From NCBI GenBank assembly GCA_022410635.1, contig JAJVDF010000126.1:1615846-1679845 (forward strand): a DNA stretch of 64,000 bases, read 5' to 3'. The notes under the pieces were generated by a model. The model searched no databases. It was not told the origin of the DNA and saw only the letters and a list, made by a program, of their open reading frames with translations. Numbering within the stretch: position 1 is the first letter of the stretch; every line of letters begins with the position of its first letter. Below are positions 1-11,000 of this stretch, one piece after another. The position numbers and the translations under genes were made by a program. This DNA is from Tretioscincus oriximinensis. Lineage: Eukaryota; Chordata; Lepidosauria; Squamata; Gymnophthalmidae.

Positions 1-872
1 CATGAATTAAAATGGTGCTTAATAAGAGCCGAGGTTTTGTGTGTCATGTAGCAGTAAACTTTAAAAATTAATCATAGGGTCCTAGTGCACAGGAGCCTAT
101 CGCTCNGTGAGAAAGTGAATAATCTGAAAAACAGGATCCAGTATTTTCCTTAAAAGCAGACAAAGATTAACAACTTCTGTATATTTACTATAGAAACTGC
201 ATAGAAGTGCTATCTTGTGAGCAAGGAGTTGAAGTAATACCCAACAGCAAAAACATATCTAAAGTTATATACTGCATTTAAACATGTAATATCAATTCTC
301 AAATAATCCTATTGCCTTTTTTTAGGATACAGAAAGCAATTATTATTTTTAAATTGCAATTTTATGGAGATCAAGGAGGCTACTACACTTTTAAAAAGAG
401 CCTCTAAAATATTATACACATGTTTACTAAAGCTGCATTTATGTTTAAATGTGTCTTTTCCATTTTCCGTAATATGATTTTCTATATTTAGAAATAGCAA
501 TACTCTAAAAAATAAGAGATAAGTCTTCTGTTACTATTAATTATGTAACTTGTTCTGGTAGTTTTGTTAAAATTAGATGCCATGCTGAGATTGTCCTTGA
601 CCCAATTCTTAGGAACAAGTTGATAAAATGCTTATTCCTACCAGTTTACTGTGATTTTGAAGGTATTTTAATGTGTCTTTCCATTCTAACAAAAGTTTTG
701 AGTCTCCTAAATAACTTTGAAGAATAACAGCCTCTTTTTTCAAAATCCTGACTTTTCATACTCCTGCCTCATTGTAATTTATAAACAGAAGTGTGCTTTC
801 AATTTATTTTTTAACTTGTGAGATGCCATTTTGTAGTTCTTCTGGATGATGATGTTTATTATGTTTTCACAG
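1..872. other. AT-rich unassigned sequence, possible intron end
   Basis: No transposon family or coding exon was recognised here. It ends in a pyrimidine-containing tract and the acceptor-like string tgttttcacag at about 862-872. If the weak exon call that follows is right, this stretch is the 3' end of an intron; otherwise it is plain intergenic DNA. Confidence 0.25.
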
Positions 873-3800
873 GTTGAATTTGGCATAATAATGGCATCCT
901 GGTTGGTCTAGAGACTTTAGTTGCTTATCAGCCGCTCAGTAGTCAGTGTAGATTCTGTATCCTTAGTCAGCAGCTACATCTGGCTACTGGGTCTCTGAAG
1001 GCATCCTGTAACATCACTTCCATCGTTCTTCACTGATGACCTCTTGGAGATCTTGCATTGCTGCGATTTTTTTCAAGATAAATAATTAAATCATCCAGTA
1101 GTGGCTAGAGACACTTCTGCAGAGTTGTTTACAAGAAAATTCTGATTTCATTGAATTAAGATAGAATTTCACAGAATTATAAAAAACGTATGTAATNATG
1201 TCTCTGTTTTAGTATCATTATTGCAGGTTTACAAGAACTAGTAGCTGATTTTAAACAAAAACAGCTATCAGTATCTTAATTAAAAGTACAGTACTTTTTA
1301 TTTCTTCTGGAATTTGTTTATTGTGTCTTCAGTTAAGAGACAAAATATGATATTTGTATAAGAAAATTGGGCATTATTCCAATTTGGTTTGTCCTAGCAT
1401 GCAAAATGCTTGCTGAAATGTNGCATTTGAACCAAACCACTTGGTAGCTTATGGAGAAGCCCAGCAATGCTCTATTGTCCCTTTAACTTCACACACTACA
1501 CACAGCATTGCATATAAAGCACTGGTATTCATTGGGTCAGTTTGACTTCTTAATGCTTTCTAATGTTTCTCCCAGAAATCCAACGGGCTTTTCCTGTACC
1601 TTAAGTGAATGATGCCTCTTAAAGAAAAACATTCAGTCCTTGGGCCTGAACCTGGCATACAATGTAGAATTCTGTTTGTTAAGCAACAGCTACATTGTCT
1701 GCTGGGTTTCAGGCTACTTGGAAATACAACACATATACAGTGTTTTCTTTCCCCCAGGAATCAGGTTGATGTTGACATTTTGAAATTTATGTTCTATCTT
1801 GTGGGGTTTAAAAATTTTTAATGAATATTTTGAGGTATATTTTTTTNAAAAAATGAATTAGTATAATTTCATTTTCTCAGTCCAGTTTAATACAAATATG
1901 CATATCTGTGTAGGGATGAGTAAATTATATTTTCCAGTAAGGCTTACTCATGAGAGCAAAATGTTGCTGTAGATTCCAAAGTGCAATTCAGTCAGTTTTC
2001 AACAAACCAATTTTAAATTAAGATACAAACATCCTTGTGTCCCTGTCTGTGTTATTCTTGTTGTGCCTTTTTATACTTTTTAATTGTATGCATTATATTG
2101 GCCGTTTCACTTCTGAATGATCTTGTTATTAGTCACACAAATGTACAGTTTAAGTGTATCAGTTCAAAGAGTAACTAAGAAATTTAATTTGCAGGCTGAC
2201 AAGAACAAAGCAACAAGAAATTTGTAACCTAGATTTCAACACACAGGGAGACACTGGAAGGCGGGGAGAGGAATAAGTCTAATGAGCTGCTGAGATGATT
2301 TGATATATGCCAAAAACTGGGTGAAAAATGAAAATAGACTTCATAAGTAGAGGCAATTTATTAGGCAGTTCAGAAAATTAGAGAATGTTGAAATGTAATG
2401 ATATATGTGGGTTGGTTTTTTTTTAATTATTGTGTAATGTTTAAATCAGTAACTCTTGCATAGTATAGTTGTATAGAAAGCAGGGTGGGTTGCAGCAAAG
2501 ACTTTATAATTTCTGAACTATAAATAAATCTGCAAACAAATATGGCTTGTTTTTGTTTTTTAAAGCAACTGTTATCACTGTTATGTTGGTCTCACTGGAG
2601 AGAAAAAGATTAAAGAACAAAATAACTTCTTCAGTACTCTGCTTTAATATATCTGATGAGGGATTTGAAAAGTTTTCTCTAGCACATTGTTATCTTGTAT
2701 CACATGCTAAAAATCCTAATCAACAAACAACTCATTCTTTTTAGTATTTCCAATGATTATTTGTGGCATTTTTGTCCTGCAGTTAAACCCCAAGATTTCT
2801 GCAGGTCAGAATAAAAAGAAGAGAAAACAAGTGCACAAGGATGTAGAGAAATAAACTATGCATTGAACACTGTATTAGCTTGGTAATAGGTAATACCTTG
2901 ATATCAGAAAGCCACACATCAGTTCTGTCATTGTTACCTTTCTTGATACAGGATGTGTGGCTACCCTGAGCCACACTCTTGTGCATTACAATACACTCTG
3001 TGGAGCTGCCCTTGAAGGCAGTTCAGGGATCACAACTAGTGTAAAATACAGCGACTAGCATGTCAGCTCTAGTGACAGTCCCATGATCTTGCCTCCTTGC
3101 AGGAATACATTCAAAAGAATTTAAGTATCAAACAGCTGAGTAGAGATGTTTTAACCAAGTATGGAAAACTATTGCACAGTTCTATTGTATGCCGTTCTGA
3201 GTGTGGGTTTTCTCATTGGTCACCATTCCTTGCTCCTTTACCAGAGCAGTGATAAGATTTACCCTCCTGACTTTAATTGTCCAGGCAGGTTTTTATGTGA
3301 GAAGTGCTAGTTCAGCTATTCAGGTAGGCAAGTCATCTTGAAGATTGTGTGGGGATTAATACAAACTATCCATATCTTGAAGTAAAACTGCAATTATACT
3401 GAAGCCATGGGTAATAGTTATCCAACCATTTATTCTCTGGTATAAACGGCTTCTTTGAATGGAAAAGCAGAAGTATTTGGATATTTGTTCTTCCCTGGCA
3501 ATCTTAAAACCTTGCAGGTTGAAAAGCTGCTGGAGAGAGCTTTAGGAGAAAGTGTTAAAGGAGTAAAATTGGTTCTTGCACTACAAAATTGGCCTTCTGG
3601 GGTTTTCTGGGAAGACCAGAGCTGTGCTTCATCATGTAATTTAAGATAAGTGGAGGGGACTTCTTTACATACCTCATTATAANTCAAAGCAGCAGTGCTG
3701 TTAATGAGTTGCGTTTCTCAGCAGTTTCATTTCCTCACCACATTTCAGTTACACTCATTGTGTTGAAATTACCATTGTGGCCACGTGGTTTTGTGTTCTG

Positions 3801-3921
3801 GTTATCTATCTTGTGTCTAAGCAGTAAGTAATACTTGCAACTATTTNAATTCATGTCTTGATACTAATATTAATTTCTATAATAAGCTTTAGTCTAATAA
3901 AGTCTTTCAATCAAAGGTTCT
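873..3921 (+). other. Possible terminal exon and long 3' UTR of an unidentified host gene (weak)
   Basis: Right after the acceptor-like sequence ending at 872, phase 0 would read the short peptide VEFGIIMASWLV and then a TAG stop. About 3 kb of AT-rich sequence follows with no recognised repeat, unusual for this window. Canonical AATAAA hexamers occur near 2523 (with T/G-rich sequence downstream) and at 3896-3901, followed about 25 bases later by T/G-rich sequence, as at real polyadenylation sites. I do not recognise the peptide, other phases give only trivial peptides, and acceptor-like strings are frequent by chance. RNA evidence or a match to an annotated protein end would settle it. Confidence 0.15.
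3896..3901 (+). promoter_or_regulatory. Candidate polyadenylation signal AATAAA
   Basis: Canonical hexamer in ctaataaagtctttcaatc, with a T/G-rich tgtgttttgg stretch starting about 20-25 bases downstream. The arrangement fits a cleavage site near 3915-3920. It could also be a chance hexamer in AT-rich DNA. A second candidate lies near 2523. Confidence 0.3.
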
Positions 3922-5559
3922 CTGTGTTTTGGACTCAACTATCCATCTGCTCCATCTATATAGATTTGTTTTAACTAAAATTAACTAAATGGCTAAAAGA
4001 ACACAACTATTATGTGTAACATTGCAAAGTGTATTTTGCCAATTCTAAGTTGTATGAAACNCTGAAAAGTGAAAGAAAAAGTTAAATGATGTACTTTTTG
4101 AAGACAACTCATGCTAAGCAGATTCGTCTCATCTTTGATGTGCACAAACTATTTTTGCATCNTTTTACTCTGATTCCTTAATGAAAGCTAGTTTAGAGGT
4201 GCAATAAATAAACTGATTGTAGGAACTGTATGAGAATAATGTGCCATTACTGAAATTTGGCACNTTTGGAGCAACTGTTTGGGCCCGTAAGTGTCTTTTC
4301 TGATGACCTGGTAAGGATACAATAAGTTGATTTGAAATACAGAGGGATTTTTTTCTATTGCAGACCCCATTTGTTGTTTTGATTCTTATACATTTATCCA
4401 AGGTCTCCAAATAACAAAATGATTAGAGAACATATAAAAAGTTGATAAAACTGTAAGAATGCAAAGGTAAAAAGCAATTCCTCAGAAACTTCATGAAGTA
4501 AAAAAGGAATGCTCACAAACTAAAAACCTGGGTTAAATTTATGGCTTAAACAGTACTAAAATACTGTTTTCTGGTATACCTCACAGAAAGAGGCTGTTAT
4601 GGAACAGAAGAACCAATCTCTTAAGTAATTTGTGGTGATGGAACTGCATGAAAGACTTAGGCAGATATGTATGGAAGGAATTTCACTTCAGATGTACATG
4701 GAAGTTCTTTGAATGTGTTTGTTTTGTTTATAGAGCGTCATCCATGTACATGGTGCTGTACAATGTACATAAAATACCATGACATTTATTCAGAAAGGCT
4801 ACNTTTGATACATCAACTACAGAATGAAATTTCAGATCTCAGGGAGAAAAACCCACTTCCTTCACAGGTAGTGCCAAGGTTTCATCATATATTGATGTCT
4901 GCCACTATTGGTGCTCTTACAAAACAGATCTAGGATTTAACAAATACTTCATGATTGCTTGGATTGCGCTTTAAGGGCAATTATCCTGTTCAATGTTTTT
5001 CAGTACAATGAACATTACAATATATATGAATATTTTTGTATTTTCTGTTGGAATTATTTTATAATTTTGCACATTGTCTTAGGTGTCTTTTTTTTAATCA
5101 AAAAGCACATTGAGCATTTTATTTGGGGNGATGGAGTAAAAATAATTAATTTATAAAAGAATAAGATTGTCCTGGATCCTGTTGTATCCCAAGTTATCTG
5201 TTCTTTCCAAAGGAATGCAAGACCCCCCAAATTGGATGCTTTTTGTATATGGTATCTTTGCTTTGTTTAGATTAAGTTTCATGTTTCTTTGCCTACATTA
5301 TACCAATGACCAAACTTGTTTATTTAAAGTTTACACGTGTTTAAAGTTGGTAGAAGAAAGAAATAAGGGGAGATGTCTTTTAAATGACAGAGAAATAAGA
5401 TTAGATTTCATCAGCTTATTGTCAACTCCTCTGATCTTCACACAGTGGATAATAGAAAATATTTTAATCATTGTTTTATTGTGTGTAGGGTAAACATGAG
5501 AAAAAACTTACTTACTGGCCAAAGAAAAAGAAAAAAGGCAAAATGTTTGGGAGAGACCC
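3922..5559. other. Unassigned AT-rich stretch with one short repeat-like motif
   Basis: I see no gene. Around 4725-4775 a motif reading tatagagcgtcatccatg, then catggtgctgtacaa, resembles a dispersed sauropsid repeat fragment, but too little is left to classify it. The 108-codon open frame at 5167-5493 is low-complexity and hydrophobic and matches nothing I know. Confidence 0.3.
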
Positions 5560-7440
5560 AGAGAAGACAAGCTAAATCACAAACTAAAATGCTTCTACNC
5601 TAATACACATAAGCATGGGAAGCAAGCAAGAATTGGAGACCCTAACACAGGTATCATAGGTATCACTNAAACTTGGTGGGATGGGACACATGATTAGAAT
5701 ACAAAGCTTAGAGGTTACAANTTAACAGACTTAACATAAGGGGAGGTGGTGTTGCATTGTATGTTAGGGAAACATCTCAGNGACTCAAGTTTCAGAAAAT
5801 GGAAACTGGGTAAGAATACAGGGAGTGAAAAACAGAAAGGACATCATCATGGGAGTTCATTATAGNTCTCCTGGANAAACAGAAGATATGGATGAACTCT
5901 TCCTACAACAGATGACTATGCTAGCAAACATCATACAGTGATTATGGGAGATTTTAACTATTCAGACATTTGTTGGGAATCTCGGGCAAAACTCATGGGT
6001 CTACTAAATTTTTATCTTCTCTAACTGATAATTTTATGTGCCAAAAAGTGGAAGAAAAAACAAGAGGATCCGCTATCCTGGAGGAAATGTTTAAATAATG
6101 GTTAAGGAAGTAAGGGTGGCTGGGACCTTGGGCTGCAGTGATCATGCAAAGGAAGGAAGACCTGGGAGGACTCAGACTGCAAGACTGGATTTCAGAAGAG
6201 CAGATTTTGATGGACTCAGAAGGAGGGTTGGAAGAATCCAATGGTTGGAAGTATTAAAGGACAGAAATGTCCAAGAAGGATGGGAAATCTTGCGAAATGA
6301 GATTCTAGAAGCACAATCTTTAACAATTCCCAAAAGAAGAAAACACGGGAAGCATCTAAGGAGGCCACTGTGGTTGAACCCAAATCTTAATAACTTACCA
6401 AAAAGGAAAAAAAAATACTGTTTTTGAAATGGAAGAAGGGGGACATTTCTAAGGAAGAATATAAGGCAGTCTGCAGTAATTGTAGGGCAAGTGTCAGAAA
6501 AGCTAAAGCTGATTATGAACTGAGTCTTGCAAGGAATATAAAAAGCAATAATAAAAGGTTTGGGGGGTATGTCAAAAGAAAAAGAAAAGCTAAAGATGCT
6601 ATAGGAGTTTTACAGAGGGAAAATGGTGAAATGATCAAAAACAATACTGAGAAAGCTGATCTGAACACTTATTTTACAATTGTTTTTTTCTGAAAAAGTA
6701 TATACAACAACAGCTGGCCTTCGTTCTGCTATTGAAGGAACAAAAGAATCAAAACACTTAATAAACAGAGAAAAGGTGAGAGAACTCTTAGCTAATTTAA
6801 ATGACTTCAAATCTTCAGGCCCAGATGAGCTACATCCCAGGGCACTGAAGGAACTAGCAGAAGTAATAGTGGAACCACTTGCAGTGATCTTTGAAAATTC
6901 ATGGACAACAGGAGAAGTCCCAGTAGAATGGAGAAGGGCAAATGTGGTCTTCAAAAAGGGTAAAAAGGCGGAACCAGGAAACTACAGGCCTGTGAGTGTG
7001 ACTTCAATACCAGGAAAGCTTTTTGAATAAGTTATAAAGCAGCATGTATGCCAGCACTTGGATAGGAATGCAATAATTAACCAGAGCCAACATGGATTTG
7101 TAACAAACAATTCATGCCTGACTAATCTAATTTCTTTCTATGATAGAATTACCAAATGGGTTGATTAGGGAAATGCAGTAGATGTGGTATATCTTGACTT
7201 CAGTAAAGCATTTGGCAAAGTATCTCATTCCATCCTTATTGAAAAAATGGCCAAAACAATAGTTAAATGGATTCAAAACTGGCTTAGTGATCGTGCTCAA
7301 AGAGTGGTAATAAATTATTGCACATCCAATTGGAANTTGCTAATACTAAACCAGAGATAGGATTAAAAAAGATATAGACAAGCTTGAACAATGGGTTGAA
7401 ACTTAACAGAATGATATTTAATAGAAATGCAAGATCCTGA
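5560..7440 (+). mobile_element. CR1 LINE, endonuclease-RT portion, decayed
   Basis: A plus-strand CR1 non-LTR retrotransposon. Reading through stops and frameshifts shows the apurinic-type endonuclease (TWWDGTHD near 5673, MGDFNYSDICWES near 5945), the CR1 linker (LDFRRADFDGL near 6190, IPKRRKHGKHLRRPLW near 6330, CSNCRASVRKAKADYE near 6465) and the start of the reverse transcriptase (FKSSGPDELHPRALKEL, then GNYRPVSVTSIPGKLFE at 6980-7027). RT motif A survives as VVYLDFSKAF at about 7190. The YADD catalytic motif expected downstream is missing: sequence jumps from NWLSDRAQRVV (about 7285) to a post-catalytic DIDKLEQWVE-like segment at about 7365. The element is 5' truncated, in several frames and inactive. 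Its likely 3' end lies at 8275-8625. Confidence 0.92.
6098..7030 (+). pseudogene. CR1 ORF2 linker and RT fragment in three open segments
   Basis: Three overlapping or adjacent open segments (6098-6427, 6424-6693, 6680-7030) lie in alternating frames and together give a collinear CR1 ORF2 segment from the end of the endonuclease to the RT fingers. The switch points near 6425 and 6685 are single-frame slips, consistent with neutral decay after insertion. Intact CR1 ORF2 proteins are about 900-1000 residues; only a third remains here. The family function is target-primed reverse transcription; nothing here could perform it. Confidence 0.88.
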
Positions 7441-8274
7441 AATGTTCATTTAAAATCCTTGATCAAAGGTCCTTGATTACAACCCTTGATTACAAGGTCC
7501 ATATAAACCTAGCATAACATCTCTTAGCGTATAACCCACAATTNATTTTAAATAAATGTGTAGAGCCCTGGTGGATTTGCTAACACTTAAGGAACCTATG
7601 TCTTTATCAAGTCCAATCAGATACCTGTTAGGAACTTAAATCATTCTTTGATAAGTTGCACTCAGGCATAAGATACATTGCACACATCGATGTATGCTAT
7701 ATGTTAAATGGCGCCATGCAGGAAAATATGAAAGGAAGCTTCTTCATATTCCTGCTATATGCCAATGTTTATTTTCCAATCGTTATGCCAGAAATTGTGC
7801 AATCTTGCAACAACAAGCCACCAGGTTTGTAGACCATTGAAAAAATGGAATGCAGCTGTGTTTCATACAGCTGTGTTCAGGGGGCATAGGAGTAGGCAGG
7901 TGTGTGTGAGAGACAGAAGATTAAAATAAATGGGTAGCTCTTAACTTGAGGCAAGTTACTTTTTTGTGAATCTCTAAGAAATGGAAAGCAAAAGTGGAAA
8001 TCCTGACTTCCTTCCCCACTTGTAAAGCTTACTTCTGCATGAAAAGGGGACCCCAACCTGGCATAGAAGTTAAAAAGTGCAGTCTTAAAAAGTGGAAAGG
8101 AAGTAAGATTTCCAGTTCCTGTTTTTTCTTGTGAGAGAGACTTCATTCCAAAAGCACCATCGCATTTCACAAACAGCATAATCCCTTTATTTTTCCTCCA
8201 TATTGTATATCCTCACCTTAAATGCTCACAATTATGTATATAGTTGGACAGGAAAGATTTGGGAACTGTCACTA
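7441..8274. other. About 0.8 kb of non-CR1 sequence between two CR1 segments
   Basis: The CR1 reading ends near 7440 and resumes near 8275 with the last CR1 ORF2 segment in the same orientation. The intervening sequence does not translate as CR1 and shows no TIRs, tRNA-like promoter or LTR that I can recognise. It may be a later insertion of an unnamed element, or the two CR1 parts may come from separate insertions. Confidence 0.4.
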
Positions 8275-8625
8275 TTTTCTCTTTAACACAACACTAGGAN
8301 CAGAGGGTATTCCTTGAAAATAATGGGCAGAAGAGTGGGGACAGACAAAGGNATTTGGTCATAGGTCTATGGAATTTACTTCCAAAAGAGGTGGTAGTAG
8401 CTAGCNGCCAGATAGCTTTAAGACAGGATTAGACANGTTCATGGAAGCCAANGGTATAAACAGCTATTAGGATGGATGTCTGTATTCCTGAAATGCCTTT
8501 TGCAGGGGATTGAGAACAGTTGAAGATTTTGCCTTCTGTTCCAGACCGTTGGAGAGCCACTGTGTGAGACGGGATGCTCAGGACCGATTCAGCAGGGNTT
8601 CTCTTGTGTTCTTATGTTACTTTCT
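8275..8625 (+). mobile_element. CR1 LINE 3' end
   Basis: Contains the CR1 ORF2 C-terminal signature, decayed (a glwnLLPKEVVVAS-like segment near 8365-8405 and a RQD-like segment at 8420), followed by the CR1 3' UTR: a tgaagattttgccttctg tract, tgtgtgagacgggatgctca, and the terminal gttcttatgtta that matches the CR1 tail repeat. Probably the 3' end of the CR1 that starts at 5560. Confidence 0.85.
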
Positions 8626-9894
8626 CCANCTCCAAGAATCNGGTTTCCATCCCCCCTAAATCTTANTCCTGTATTGTTCCCAAATCTTTTCCCATATTGA
8701 AAAAAAGAGGGCTAAAGTGGATTCGGGCTTGACATTATCTGAACATGTTTTTAGTCTTGTTTTACATAGGAAAGTCCAGAATGGCATTGTAAATGTCAGT
8801 NGAATATGGTGGTATCATGTTGAAATGTGCTTTATCTGATGTAAGTAAGGGGGGATGTTGCAGAGGGAAAGAAGTTGATAGCATGAGTTTCTGAATCTGT
8901 AAGGTTTGATCACAAAAGCTCATGCTACCAACGTCTTTCTCTCTGTTATTATCTAAAGTGCTACTAGACACTCATTTTCTTGCTTACTGACCCAGCGCTG
9001 ACACAACAATATCTGAAATGTACCTAAAGTGACTGCATAGGTCTGTCTAAAGCAGAAATGTGGGTATTCAAGTAGATGCTTTTTCTTTAAAATTGGAACA
9101 AATTATTGTCTGTTAGGCTCCTGAGCAACACTGAAAGATGAAGAAAAAAATGGATGATCATAATTATTTGATTATGTTGTTATATTTATATTGCTCTGAA
9201 CTACTACATCATCCTGAAGCTTAAAATTCAAACATCTAATAAATATGCAGGCTGTCTATCTGCAATTTTTTCTCTTTAAGTTTCTGAACTTCAGCCTCCT
9301 CAGTTGTAACTGTTCCCAATGCAGTATCAGCACTTCTAAAGGGTATCTTGTGTGCTGAGACTTAGAAATATGAGCTGCAGTTCCCTTAAATGTACCTTCT
9401 CTATAGTCTGAAATTCTCTTAAGCAAAAAGTGTCCTCCTGACTAAAAAAAAATGTTTTTCTATTTTTGTGACATGTGAGGACAGTTCTGTTTATAACAAG
9501 AGATGTGCACCCAAAAATCTTGCAAACAAACTTTAGAACAATTTTTAACTTTTTTTTAAACTTGAATGCCAGCCCATCACTCAATTGTCTAGTGGATCAC
9601 TGATTTCCTTGTGATTTTGCCAAGGCTTCCTTGAATTATGACTTGTTTATTTAGACAAAAGTAGCTGCTCTTGGTAACAGTTTCAGTTTGCAGAAGCAGC
9701 ACATTCTGAGTGCAACTGGATTAAAAGCCAAGAATCCGACCTGTTCATATCACCATTTATTTTTAAAAACATCTCAGACTACAGAAACGTTCAATATATG
9801 TGCTAAGAAATTCTAGTCTGCTGCTGTAAGTAATACTAATACTACAGGAGCATTAGAGCATGTAATAAAAAAAGTGGTGGAAGACCATTTGAGA
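8626..9894. other. Mostly unassigned sequence with one repeat fragment
   Basis: No gene seen. A fragment at about 8880-8985 (acaaaagctcatgctacc, then tctaaagtgctactagac) belongs to the same dispersed repeat as the copies at 61585-61675 and 62965-63130. The rest shows nothing recognisable. Confidence 0.35.
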
Positions 9895-10018
9895 CCCTAT
9901 CCACATGAAGCCCTATCCTGGGATGTACCTCGGAATAGGAATCTGCCATCTACATGCTAGTGTAGACTATGGCAGGTCTCAAGATGTTCCCCACAATAAG
10001 GCTCTGATGTGGNCAGGG
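9895..10018. mobile_element. Short TIR element, family Y, copy 1 (124 bp)
   Basis: Starts CCCTATCCACAT and ends in the reverse complement CCCTGNCCACAT, a near-perfect 12-bp terminal inverted repeat. Inside is a segment ctcggaataggaatctgcc followed by a catctacatgctagtg segment, found again in the family members at 39181-39764 and 59005-59180. It has no coding capacity, so it is a MITE-like non-autonomous DNA transposon. The superfamily is not established. Confidence 0.6.
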
Positions 10019-10137
10019 CCTAAAGCAATGTTAGAGANGAGATTGGCAGGAACTGAGGAGCACCCAATTTGATACCAGTCATCATTTGAAGATAAGATTT
10101 GAACTTTATAATTGCCTAAATGAGGAGCAAATAGAAC

Positions 10138-10245
10138 ATAAGAAGAGCCATACTGGATCAGGCCACAGCCCATCAAGTCCAGCGTTCTGTGTCACACAGA
10201 GGCCCACCAAATGAACCTGGGCAGTCTAAACAGAGGAAAGCAAAA
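10138..10245 (-). mobile_element. CR1 3' UTR fragment
   Basis: Reads aacataagaagagccatact then ggatcaggccacagcccatc, the reverse complement of the CR1 tail in this genome, through cacagaggcccaccaaatga and gaacctgggcagtc. It matches the longer copy at 20965. Only the last 100 or so bases of the LINE are present, as is typical for 5'-truncated CR1. Confidence 0.85.
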
Positions 10246-10309
10246 TGGGCCAAAATGTGTACTCAGGTTCTCATCAAGAAAAACCCATCAGTATTAGTAT
10301 TATGTATAT
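10246..10309. repeat. Short dispersed repeat shared with 15620-15690
   Basis: tgtactcaggttctcatcaa followed by gaaaaacccatcagtatta recurs at 15620-15690 as tgtacccaggttcacatcaa followed by ggaaaacccatcagtataa. It is a two-copy family within this window; the element type is unknown. Confidence 0.5.
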
Positions 10310-10710
10310 GACAATGTCCACATGGAGGGCGAAAGTGAGTGAAATCCACAGTCTGCAAGCAATTGTGGATTCCGCTGGGGGATACCTTTATCTTGAATCG
10401 CACAGAACTAGCACAAAGCTGCCGAGAAGACTGAACTGTGCNTGCTCGGCCAGCTGAGATCTTGCAGTCCTATTGGCTGGTGTCTTCTTGGGCTGCTCAT
10501 CTTGTCACAAGAACGGGGACACATGACAGGGCTGGAAGCAGTTATGATGGAGGACATAGGCATTTTGCTAGGCAGATGGAAAAGATCTGNAATAGGAGAT
10601 TCCTCTACTATTGCAGTTCTCTTTGGCTGCATGACAAAGCCTAGTGAAATCTCCATTAATGCATGTGGTTGAAGAGAGAAGATGGTGGAACATTGTACCA
10701 AGGAAAAGGT
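10310..10710 (+). repeat. Dispersed repeat family X, copy 1
   Basis: Shares a collinear series of segments with 16298-16650 and 30528-30860: a start like tccacatg, a cagtcctattggctggtgtc segment, a ggcagatggaaaa segment, ataggagattcctctactat, and tgacaaagcctagtgaaat. The start (ccacatg) and a later gcatgtggttgaag near 10661 are suggestively inverted, hinting at a TIR element. No coding capacity was seen, although ORFs on both strands cross it. Confidence 0.6.
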
Positions 10711-10922
10711 AAGAAATTATGTGGCTGCACCCTTAGTATTAGCCTGCAAATGTATTACGTAGTTAATATCAGAATCAAGACCTAGAAGACTTAAAGGAAA
10801 ACATGCTTATAAATAACAGATCCTTTGAGTAACAGCAAAACAAATTGCTTGATAGTGTAAATGATTTTGTGTTAAACCAGTTGTCCATGGAACCATTGAC
10901 AGGTAATGCTAGAGGCCATTTT

Positions 10923-11000
10923 AAGAAGAAGAAGAAGAACTTGGTTCTTATATCTCACTTTTCTCACCTTTTCAAAGGGACTCAAAGCAGCTACTCACTA
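10923..11000 (-). mobile_element. tRNA-derived SINE, 3' end only
   Basis: agaagaagaagaagaacttg followed by a gttcttatatctcacttttc segment is the reverse complement of the tail of the SINE at 41251-41561 (ctttgagtctctttgaaaag, gtataagaaccaagttcttc and a CTT run). The tRNA-like head is absent, so it is 5' truncated. Confidence 0.8.

Noticed and set aside
5167..5493. 108-codon hydrophobic frame that could look like a membrane protein
   Set aside because: AT-rich DNA readily gives Leu/Ile/Phe-rich frames; no signal, family similarity or splice context.
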